Origin: Shewanella colwelliana ATCC 39565
GTDB taxonomy: Bacteria > Pseudomonadota > Gammaproteobacteria > Enterobacterales > Shewanellaceae
Reading direction: 5' to 3'
Length of the DNA: 64,000 nt
Assembly: GCF_000518705.1 (NCBI RefSeq)
Contig: NZ_JAEC01000017.1
Location: 1-64,000, forward strand
Below, piece by piece: positions 57,477 through 64,000 of the stretch (within the stretch, counting starts at the first letter, position 1; every line of letters starts with the position of its first letter). Under the pieces are notes generated by a model. The model was not told where the DNA came from. It saw only the letters and a program-made list of their open reading frames with translations, and searched no databases. Both the position numbers and the translations under genes were made by a program.

Positions 57477-59009
57477 TTAACCACCGCAGGTGCCACTTTC
57501 ATAACAGCTTGGTTTACGCGGACAGGTTGAGCCTCGAGAGCAAATTAATCGGGCTTCATTATCTATACCTCGTTCAACCCAATTGATGTTGAGGATTTTT
57601 GCAACGCGCTTGATATCTGTTTTTATGCTGGTGGGTAAGTTCGCCGAGCCACCATTATCAACGCAGACCTTTTTGAGTTCGTGAGCGATGGATTGTGCAT
57701 CGCCACCTTGCGCTTCGATAGCAGGGTTCAGATCTATGCCTGCACACAACACATGAGGGTTGCCCGCTAAATCACTAACACGAATTGATTCGCAGCAATA
57801 GATTTTGGGTTCGGCAGCAACATCCAAAATTGATATCTGCGCTGATGAGCCCGTTGACGCGGCATTAATCATGCGAAACACAGCCCAATGTTGGCAAGGA
57901 TCTTCGACTTGACGCATATTGCCCCAGGGCAGCGGGATACCGTTACCGCGATAAACGGCTTTGAGCTTACCTGGTGAGTACGCATCAAAATAGTGCCAAT
58001 GGCTATAGGGAGAAACCGCTGTCATACGCCGCATGGCAACCGATGGTGAAACCCCCACAAGTTTAGCGACGTCAATTTCATAACCATGGCGGTCGAGCAG
58101 TTGTCTAAACGGGACTTTAGGGCAGAGCAGAGCACCGGCAAAAAAGCTGGACTCAAAATCACGCCACGCATGCAATATGTCCTGGGCATCGACCGTAGAT
58201 GATTGCGGCGCGTTAAAGGTCTCCTCGCCAAGGCTAGTACCGTGGCTGCGACCAGCAATCATCACGCTCTTCAGACCATCTTTATTGTGTAAAACGCTGT
58301 GGCCAATATGGACCGCAAGGTCATATTTAAGGCGGTTGGTATGGGATTTGAGTAACTTATTAAGGTAGATTTTATTAGGCAGCTCAAAGTAGGAGGTGAT
58401 GATATGTTGCTCGCTAGCACCGGCCTCTTTGACTATCTCTAACGGGGCTTTGTTAAACCATTTGATGGTGAGCCCTAGGCGTTCAACAATACCTTGCAGA
58501 TCCTCAAGGCTCAGCGGCATACGCTTAAGCCCTACCTCTTCGGCAGCTCGTTCAAGATCTGGGAAGTGATTTTGGTGATGTTCCTGATGCGCTCTGATTA
58601 ACAGATGAGCAAATTGTCGGCCGCTAATACCGGTTTGTGACAGCATCTCGGGAATGGCAATCTGTAAAATTTCATTAGAAAATAAAAAGCTGGGCTCCAG
58701 TGCCATGCCGCTAATTCCACCACGAGAACCTTTTACTGGCGTGATCGCTTGCTCTTCTGGAGCATCGTCGAGGAACCAGTCGACCTCTTTTTGAAATACT
58801 GCGGCTATTACCGCTAACATGCCCGCACTGGGTACTCGCTTACCCCTTTCTATCATAGATAAGTAGGAGACAGAGGGTGCGGAGTCGGCATCGACTCTGA
58901 CACAGCGAGCCGATAGATCTTCCATGGTCAAATTATTTCGTTTTCTAAGGTTGCGGATCTTAGTGCCTAGAAAATGTGACTTTCTCATCAAGCTGGTTGT
59001 TGTCTTCAT
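57477..59009 (-). CDS. XRE-type regulator with DUF3612-like sensor region and Cys-rich tail
   Basis: The 510-residue protein has an N-terminal helix-turn-helix (LGTKIRNLRKRNNLTMEDLSARC, SYLSMIERGKRVPS; residues 14-65) followed by a 400-residue sensor region. That part contains an IrrE-like stretch with HIGHSVLH and later FFAGALLCPKVPFRQLLDRHGYEI, resembling short-chain fatty-acyl regulators (ScfR/RamB group), where a CoA ester is the usual signal. The tail has five Cys within 25 residues (ICSRGSTCP, SCYESGTCGG), which could bind metal. It is divergent from a malate-synthase-domain gene with a palindromic site between them. I recall DUF3612 proteins next to glyoxylate-shunt genes in relatives. 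Confidence 0.82.
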   Translation of the reverse strand: MKTTTSLMRKSHFLGTKIRNLRKRNNLTMEDLSARCVRVDADSAPSVSYLSMIERGKRVPSAGMLAVIAAVFQKEVDWFLDDAPEEQAITPVKGSRGGISGMALEPSFLFSNEILQIAIPEMLSQTGISGRQFAHLLIRAHQEHHQNHFPDLERAAEEVGLKRMPLSLEDLQGIVERLGLTIKWFNKAPLEIVKEAGASEQHIITSYFELPNKIYLNKLLKSHTNRLKYDLAVHIGHSVLHNKDGLKSVMIAGRSHGTSLGEETFNAPQSSTVDAQDILHAWRDFESSFFAGALLCPKVPFRQLLDRHGYEIDVAKLVGVSPSVAMRRMTAVSPYSHWHYFDAYSPGKLKAVYRGNGIPLPWGNMRQVEDPCQHWAVFRMINAASTGSSAQISILDVAAEPKIYCCESIRVSDLAGNPHVLCAGIDLNPAIEAQGGDAQSIAHELKKVCVDNGGSANLPTSIKTDIKRVAKILNINWVERGIDNEARLICSRGSTCPRKPSCYESGTCGG

Positions 59010-59018
59010 TTTGTAAAA

Positions 59019-59048
59019 TTCACACTGTGAAATTTCTATTGTGAAATT
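59019..59048. promoter_or_regulatory. Operator candidates between the XRE regulator and the MSG-domain gene
   Basis: TTCACACTGTGAA (59019-59031) is a perfect palindrome around a central C. A second TGTGAAATT half-site follows at 59040-59048, repeating TGTGAAATT of the first site. The location next to the regulator start suggests autoregulation. Confidence 0.6.
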
Positions 59049-59199
59049 GTAATGAAAAAAGCGCTAGACTACAAATTAAGCAATCAGGGAAGTTTACTGG
59101 ATGCCCAATTAGCCTAGTTTGGCAGGGTTCATTCACTGAATTCTTGAGATGCAAAACGCGAGCGATACCCTACTAAGTCACTAATAAAAGGATGAGGCT

Positions 59200-59748
59200 A
59201 TGAATATTCAGGCAGCGCAACATAATCTAATAGACCAAAGTATTTACAACTTCATCAAGCAGGTAATACCTATGACATTGAGCAACGGAAATACAGCCAT
59301 AGATCAAACCAACCAAACTAATAATACGATGGTTTATGCCAAGCAGATCCTTGACCAGTACTTTCCACTCAGTGTCGGCTCACACCAGGATGTGTGTAGT
59401 TATGTGATTTACTACAACCAGCTACTCGCCTTTTTTGCCGATGGCACTCAAAGTGGCCTAGAGCAGCCCAAGCAGTTTGTGGCATTAACGGGTCATAAGT
59501 GCGAACCAACCTCTTTGGTACTAAAGAATAACGGCTTCCATGTTGAGATCTCCATCGATCGTCGTGGCACGCAAGGCATTGAAGACCTTGCTGGTATTGA
59601 TGATGTGCAAGTAGAAGCGGCACTCATGACGATTGTAAACAGTGAACAAGCACCGAATAAACGCAGTTGGAGCAGCCTTGTCACTGGACAAGCAGGGTGT
59701 AGTGGTAAGCAGTTTACAGCTAAAGATGGTAGTGACTACCAGTTATAA
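59200..59748 (+). CDS. Stand-alone malate synthase G insertion-domain protein
   Basis: The 182-residue protein corresponds to the alpha/beta insertion domain of malate synthase G (about residues 170-330 of 720). Shared landmarks are the ILDQYFPLSVGSHQDV region, ADGTQSGLEQPKQFVALTGH, LVLKNNGFHVEISIDRRGT, AGIDDVQVEAALMTI and FTAKDGSDYQL. The catalytic TIM barrel and the acetyl-CoA and glyoxylate residues are absent, so it cannot be a malate synthase. It starts at ATG 59200 after AAAGGATGAGG, has its own terminator, and lies opposite the XRE regulator. It may be a regulatory or scaffolding protein of the glyoxylate shunt, or a retained fragment. Confidence 0.85.
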   Translation: MNIQAAQHNLIDQSIYNFIKQVIPMTLSNGNTAIDQTNQTNNTMVYAKQILDQYFPLSVGSHQDVCSYVIYYNQLLAFFADGTQSGLEQPKQFVALTGHKCEPTSLVLKNNGFHVEISIDRRGTQGIEDLAGIDDVQVEAALMTIVNSEQAPNKRSWSSLVTGQAGCSGKQFTAKDGSDYQL

Positions 59749-59773
59749 GCTAGGGGATGCTCGCTAGATAGCA

Positions 59774-59802
59774 AACGCCAGTCGATAGACTGGCGTTTTT
59801 TG
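59774..59802. terminator. Terminator between the MSG-domain gene and menA
   Basis: AACGCCAGTC pairs with GACTGGCGTT across GATA and runs into six T residues. Confidence 0.92.
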
Positions 59803-59811
59803 TGGTTGCGC

Positions 59812-60687
59812 TTACTGAATGGCGATTAACCCAGCACTAAAGAGTGCACTAAAGATAACCGTTAATTTAGCGGTTCTCCCCAACAGCGGATTAAGCGCCT
59901 CGCCAGAGGTTTGGCTAAACTCGCTATGCAGTTTGCGGGCTAATATAATCGACAGTCCCGCTAGTAGTACGGGCATGCCAGGTAAAAAACCCAGAAAGAA
60001 ACCACCAATAATGAGAGCGAATGGCAGGTAAACCAGTGCTTGGTAGAGCACACGGGCCTGACCTTCACCAATCTTAACGGCCAAAGTATGTTTACCCGCT
60101 TTGGTGTCGGTAGGAATATCGCGGGTGTTATTGACTAACATTACCGCGGCATTGAATAGTCCGATAGCACTGCCTAGCAGCCAAGCGGCACCACTGGTGT
60201 CACCGGCTTGTAAAAAGTAACTGCCAACAACAGCGACTAGGCCAAAAAAGATAAAGGCCGCAACTTCACCCAGCCCGTGAGAGGCTAACGGATAGGGGCC
60301 ACCACTATAACCCAATGCTCCCAGCACTGATGCGGCGGCTAATATCGCAATCGGCCAGCCGCCGTGGTAGATGAGGTAAGAGCCAACAGTTAATGCCAAT
60401 ATTAAGCATAACCCCATCGCATTACGCACTTTTTCCGGCGAGAGTAAGCCACTTTGTGTGACACGTACAGGACCCAAACGCTCTTCGGTATCGACCCCAC
60501 TTTTAAAGTCAAAATAGTCGTTTGCTAGATTTACGGCAATCTGCAATAGCAAAGCACAAAGCATTGATACAGCCGCGACTAGCCAGCTAAATTGGTCTAA
60601 ATGTAGGGCGAGAGCGTTGCCCACCAGTAATGGGCCAATCGCTGCAGGTAGCGTACGGGGGCGGGTAGCAAGGATCCAAGGATTCAT
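59812..60687 (-). CDS. menA: 1,4-dihydroxy-2-naphthoate polyprenyltransferase
   Basis: The 291-residue membrane enzyme attaches the polyprenyl chain to 1,4-dihydroxy-2-naphthoate in menaquinone synthesis. The UbiA-family first Asp-rich motif NLANDYFDFKSGVDTEERLGP lies near residue 55, and the second region LVNNTRDIPTDTKAGKHTLAV near 185. About eight or nine membrane helices are present. Menaquinone carries electrons for anaerobic respiration, which is central in Shewanella. No other men gene is in the window. Confidence 0.95.
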   Translation of the reverse strand: MNPWILATRPRTLPAAIGPLLVGNALALHLDQFSWLVAAVSMLCALLLQIAVNLANDYFDFKSGVDTEERLGPVRVTQSGLLSPEKVRNAMGLCLILALTVGSYLIYHGGWPIAILAAASVLGALGYSGGPYPLASHGLGEVAAFIFFGLVAVVGSYFLQAGDTSGAAWLLGSAIGLFNAAVMLVNNTRDIPTDTKAGKHTLAVKIGEGQARVLYQALVYLPFALIIGGFFLGFLPGMPVLLAGLSIILARKLHSEFSQTSGEALNPLLGRTAKLTVIFSALFSAGLIAIQ

Positions 60688-61096
60688 TATTATAGTTCAA
60701 TTATGTTAGGTGAAAGGCAGAACGCTTTAAACCAACAGCATAGCAAAAAATGGCAATCTGCTGAAGCGCTTGTATTGGCTTATTGTGAACTCTCCCTGTT
60801 AATTTACGCAGATTAATAGCGGGCTATCTGCTTAAGAGTTAAGCGATTTGTCAACAGCTGTTAATAAATTGTGAAATCATGATCGGGCGCACATACATCG
60901 GCTTCAATTTGGTGAAATTTGTCGATAGCTTCAAAGAATAAGCTGATGACATGTGCTGTTATAAGGCACTGTAGTGTGCAAGGTTATCTCTCTATAAATT
61001 ATTGTATCTAATTGGTTTATATTGTTTTTACATTAATTAGGTGGGTCTGTATTGAGCGTGCACATGTAAGCTGATGTTGAATAAGGAATTAAGCTG
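60688..61096. other. Divergent region between menA and the SDR gene
   Basis: A gap of 409 bases without a supported gene. It contains short palindromes such as AACAGCTGTT near 60854-60863, but no clear operator or promoter hexamers. AAGGA precedes the SDR start at its right end. Confidence 0.4.
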
Positions 61097-62014
61097 ATGC
61101 GTTTTGATGATCAAGTTGCTGTGATCACTGGAGCAGGAGCTGGCTTAGGAAGAGCTTATGCTATCGCCCTCGCTGAGCGTGGTGCTCGGGTTGCACTCAT
61201 TGATTCAGGTTGCGCCGATAGTCGCTATCCTAAAGAGCTGCGCTCAGGGCTTGATAACACACTAAGAACGCTGAAGGAGCTTGGCGCTACAGCGGTGAGT
61301 TATCGAATCGATGTGCGAGATCATGATGCTGTTGTCACTATGATTGAGTGTTTGCAGTCATTGTGGGGACGTATCGATATTTTGATTAATAATGCCAGCA
61401 TTCATCAACCCTGCGCATTTGATGCGCTTACCATAGAGCAATGGCAGCAGCAGTTAGATGTCGATGTCAACGGTAGCTTTTACTTAGCCAAAGCGGTGTG
61501 GCCACTAATGAAGTTGCAGGGATATGGCCGAATAATCATGAGTGGCGCGGCCAGTGGTCTCTATGGTGATATGCATGAAACCTGCTTTAGTACCAGTAAA
61601 ATGGCATTAATGGGCTTGGTCAATAGTTTGTCTATTGAGGGAAGAGAGTACAACATTGGGGTTAACTCGATTACGCCCCATGCATTAACCGACATGACGG
61701 CCAGCCATTTAGCCCCTTCGGTTAAACCGCTATTTTCAAAGTCTTCGGTCAATGCCACCATGTTATACCTAAGCTCAAAGTGGGCACCAACGGGTCAACA
61801 TTTTCTGGTGGCTGCTGGCAGTGTCAGTCATGGTATGTTTACAGAATTTCAACCGCTTAGAATTGGCGAAGATGATTGTAAGCCTGAAGTTATCCACGAA
61901 AATTGGCATACCCATTATCAGCAACTCCCAGTGGTGTTGCATCAAAGTGGCGAAGAGCAGATAACGGCTTGGGCCAAACGCAGCGCCGCAGAGCGTCATG
62001 TGGTTATCGAGTAA
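61097..62014 (+). CDS. SDR-family protein lacking catalytic Ser and Tyr
   Basis: The 305-residue protein has the SDR nucleotide site TGAGAGLGRAYAIALAERGA, ILINNAS, and the MFE-2/hydroxysteroid-dehydrogenase-like segment GRIIMSGAASGLYG ... SIEGREYNIGVNSI. Aligned with FabG or 17-beta-HSD type 4, the catalytic Ser position is Ala151 and the YxxxK tyrosine is Phe164 (FSTSK); only Lys168 remains. The C-terminal 90 residues form an extension seen in peroxisomal-type enzymes. It probably binds NAD(P) but would not act as a normal dehydrogenase. tesB follows 108 bases downstream. Confidence 0.87.
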   Translation: MRFDDQVAVITGAGAGLGRAYAIALAERGARVALIDSGCADSRYPKELRSGLDNTLRTLKELGATAVSYRIDVRDHDAVVTMIECLQSLWGRIDILINNASIHQPCAFDALTIEQWQQQLDVDVNGSFYLAKAVWPLMKLQGYGRIIMSGAASGLYGDMHETCFSTSKMALMGLVNSLSIEGREYNIGVNSITPHALTDMTASHLAPSVKPLFSKSSVNATMLYLSSKWAPTGQHFLVAAGSVSHGMFTEFQPLRIGEDDCKPEVIHENWHTHYQQLPVVLHQSGEEQITAWAKRSAAERHVVIE

Positions 62015-62122
62015 TGGTTATGTTGGTTTAGGTTACAGGGTTAAAATCGCAGCGACGCTAGCAAGATAATGGCTAACTAAGGTAAGCTTACCGGTCTATA
62101 TTTTTGTGGTCGGTGGGATCTC

Positions 62123-62986
62123 ATGAGCCAAGTGTTAAATGATCTATTGTCGCTGCTCTCTCTAGAGCAGATAGAGGTTGGACTGTATAGAGGACAAAGC
62201 CAAGATTTGGGTTTTGGCCATGTCTTCGGTGGCCAAGTGATGGGTCAAGCCTTAAGTGCTGCCGCGCAAACGGTAGCGGCAGACCGACAAGTTCATTCAT
62301 TTCACTCCTATTTTTTGCGTGCTGGCGATGAGAAACTCCCCATTGTTTATGATGTTGAAATCATGCGAGATGGCGGCAGTTTTAGCGCTCGTCGTGTCAA
62401 AGCGATTCAAAAAGGTCGGCCTATTTTTTATATGACTTGTTCATTCCAACGTCATGAAGAAGGGTTTAATCATCAGAGTCAAATGCCAGAGGTGCCAGGA
62501 CCTGATGGGTTGCTCAATCAACAAGAACTGGCAATGACACTTCGCAATAAAGTGCCTGCAAAAGTGTTAGAGAAGTTTATGGCCGACTCACCGCTGGAGA
62601 TGCGTCTAGTTAACCCCAGCGATCCCTTTGCGCCTAAAGAGAGCGAGCCTAAACGCTATGTTTGGATCCGTGCCAATGGTAGTATCCCTAACGATCTCTC
62701 TGTACATGAGTATCTACTGGCTTATGCATCAGATTTTAATTTCTTGGTTACCGCAGCGCAGCCACACGGTGTGTCTTTTGTGACCCCAGGAATGCGTATG
62801 GCTACCATAGATCACGCCATGTGGTTCCACCGCCCCTTGGATCTTAATCAATGGCTACTTTATGCCATTGATAGTCCTAATGCTGGTGGGGGTAGGGGCT
62901 TTGTGCGTGGTGAGTTTTATACCCAAAGTGGTGAGTTAGTTGCGTCAGCCACCCAAGAGGGATTAATGCGTTTAGTGAAAGATTAA
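62123..62986 (+). CDS. tesB: Acyl-CoA thioesterase II
   Basis: The 287-residue double-hot-dog enzyme hydrolyses acyl-CoA to free acid and CoA. Landmarks are [53 protein letters not shown] with the catalytic Asp, [22 protein letters not shown] and [26 protein letters not shown]. The length equals E. coli TesB. The ybaY gene follows, as in E. coli. Confidence 0.96.
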   Translation: MSQVLNDLLSLLSLEQIEVGLYRGQSQDLGFGHVFGGQVMGQALSAAAQTVAADRQVHSFHSYFLRAGDEKLPIVYDVEIMRDGGSFSARRVKAIQKGRPIFYMTCSFQRHEEGFNHQSQMPEVPGPDGLLNQQELAMTLRNKVPAKVLEKFMADSPLEMRLVNPSDPFAPKESEPKRYVWIRANGSIPNDLSVHEYLLAYASDFNFLVTAAQPHGVSFVTPGMRMATIDHAMWFHRPLDLNQWLLYAIDSPNAGGGRGFVRGEFYTQSGELVASATQEGLMRLVKD

Positions 62987-63004
62987 ACCGTTACTAGGAT
63001 ATAA

Positions 63005-63403
63005 ATGAATATGAAAGTGAAAAGTGTAATCGCGTTTTTTTGTCTGTTGCTGTTAAGTGCGTGTGTGACTGTTGAGCCTGAGCCACCGGTGATTATTAAT
63101 GGTGCGGCGGGGTATTTGGAAAAGGTCAACTTGCCTCAAGGTAGCTCTATTACCATTGCGGTGATCGATTTGGACACGCCTGGCGCTATCATCGCACAGA
63201 AGTCGTTTAATATTGCCAGAGCACCCGTGCCCTTTAAGTTTACCTTTGATGCTGAAACCATTGACAGCAAAGTTAATTACGGTGTGGTAGCCATGATTCA
63301 ATATCAAGGTAAGGTGATCTTTCAAACCTACGACAAGTTTCCTGTGATAAACAATGGTAAGTTCACCACTGAAGTACTGATGAAATTGGTAAATAACCGA
63401 TAA
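63005..63403 (+). CDS. ybaY: YbaY-family lipoprotein
   Basis: The 132-residue protein has a lipoprotein signal (FFCLLLLSAC) and one Ig-like beta domain with YLEKVNLPQGSSITIAVIDLDTP, VPFKFTFDAETI and FQTYDKFPVI. The pattern of 'type III secretion chaperone-like' YbaY proteins fits, and so does the location 18 bases after tesB. The function is unknown; it is thought to sit at the envelope. AGGA lies five bases before the first ATG. Confidence 0.88.
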   Translation: MNMKVKSVIAFFCLLLLSACVTVEPEPPVIINGAAGYLEKVNLPQGSSITIAVIDLDTPGAIIAQKSFNIARAPVPFKFTFDAETIDSKVNYGVVAMIQYQGKVIFQTYDKFPVINNGKFTTEVLMKLVNNR

Positions 63404-63425
63404 CTAGTATTATGAGCTATTGATT

Positions 63426-63450
63426 AAAAGGAGCTAAGGCTCCTTTTTTT
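63426..63450 (+). terminator. tesB-ybaY terminator
   Basis: AAAAGGAGC pairs with GCTCCTTTT across TAAG and runs into more T residues. Confidence 0.9.
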
Positions 63451-63569
63451 GTGGATGATAAATAAGGATATACTGATTAACAATGAGCTTTTTTCATCTA
63501 TAAAGGCTTGCTCTTGAATATTGTATCCAATACTCTGGTTGGATAATAATAATTTCAAGGAGTGAATAC

Positions 63570-64000
63570 GTGACTTTTATTGGCAGTCATCAAGTTATTG
63601 GTAGCTCGCGAGCCAGCGAGTTATCTGATGAGCAAACGTGTGACACTGTTTACTCATCCCCTACCCAGATGCATTTAACCGCCCCTCAATGCTTGCCTCA
63701 TCTCGGCCTATTGTTGATAGGAATCTTCATGGTGTTGATAATGGGATGTGGCCAGTCCCCGTCAGAAAAACTGCTGACAGAGTCGCCCAAGTCAATTGAG
63801 CAAGCAAGCCCACAGGCTACAACCGTGGCCTCCGTTAATGCGCTGGCCAAGGAGTATCATCAATATTGGCAGTTGGCGGAACAGGGGATCCGCTGGCAAG
63901 TTGGGCAGCCACATAGCGATCAGTTAGAGATGAGTGGCCTACAGATATCGGCAGTGATTGATTATGGTGTGGATGAGGCGGGTAATACAGCACTGTCGCG
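63570..64000 (+). CDS. Lipoprotein of unknown function, cut by window edge
   Basis: GTG at 63570 follows AAGGAG at seven bases and the frame stays open to the end (143 codons). A hydrophobic segment ends in the lipobox IMGC (Cys60), unusually far from the start; an internal ATG at 63669 would give a normal-length lipoprotein signal of 26 residues. The mature part continues YHQYWQLAEQGIRWQVG, HSDQLEMSGLQISAVIDYGVDE and ALSR. This recalls the N-terminal part of some glycoside-hydrolase-like proteins, but I cannot assign it. Confidence 0.7.
   Translation, partial: MTFIGSHQVIGSSRASELSDEQTCDTVYSSPTQMHLTAPQCLPHLGLLLIGIFMVLIMGCGQSPSEKLLTESPKSIEQASPQATTVASVNALAKEYHQYWQLAEQGIRWQVGQPHSDQLEMSGLQISAVIDYGVDEAGNTALS

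Noticed and set aside
59200-59748. Annotation as malate synthase
   Set aside because: Only the insertion domain is present; no catalytic barrel residues exist in this or nearby frames.

Overview
The window reads as a chromosomal segment of a marine gamma-proteobacterium, most likely Shewanella. This is an inference from gene content and order: xseA divergent from guaBA, purL, cydABX, a proS / trmO / rcsF neighbourhood, a liuR-liuABCDEFG leucine-degradation operon, etfBA with a LiuR-type operator, a lysine riboswitch before an NhaC-family carrier, and tesB-ybaY. No rRNA, tRNA or CRISPR array was seen.

Bases 1-2340 are accessory DNA. They hold the start of a tyrosine recombinase of the type that travels with IS91-like elements (running off the left edge), then integron gene cassettes with three attC-like sites and no integrase in view. 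One cassette carries an intact orphan gene, the other a gene broken at an A7 run. A tandem modular repeat full of short palindromes follows, ending at xseA.

Bases 2345-17480 are mostly housekeeping: xseA, guaB, guaA, tadA, mltF, purL and cydABX, including the 38-residue CydX. Two very small candidate genes lie here (7569-7697 and 13761-13838). The second has its own promoter and terminator and looks like a separate short transcript.

Bases 17500-33600 run mainly on the minus strand: a porin, a solute-binding protein, add, proS, an M28 peptidase, a five-gene run (two amidohydrolase genes, rcsF, trmO, a hexapeptide acetyltransferase) and hns. A GNAT acetyltransferase is on the plus strand.

Bases 33700-51750 are the metabolic core. 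etfBA carries a perfect palindromic LiuR-type operator, a lysine riboswitch precedes a lysine carrier, and dcp and tdk follow. The complete leucine / isovalerate operon runs liuR-A-B-C-D-E-F-G on the minus strand, with a LiuR box upstream of liuR and prpE divergent. LiuA passes electrons to EtfBA, so the two operons plausibly share one regulator.

Bases 51800-64000 hold small and mixed genes: a VOC protein, a GFA-family gene split by an amber codon, another GNAT, a membrane acyltransferase-like protein, a DUF3185 protein, curA with a divergent MarR regulator, and gnd. A large XRE/DUF3612-type regulator faces a gene encoding only the insertion domain of malate synthase G. menA, an SDR protein lacking both catalytic Ser and Tyr, tesB, ybaY and the start of a lipoprotein complete the window. 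The most unusual points are the cassette region with its modular repeat, the stand-alone malate-synthase domain beside its probable regulator, the short independent transcript at 13.7-13.9 kb and the SDR pseudoenzyme.
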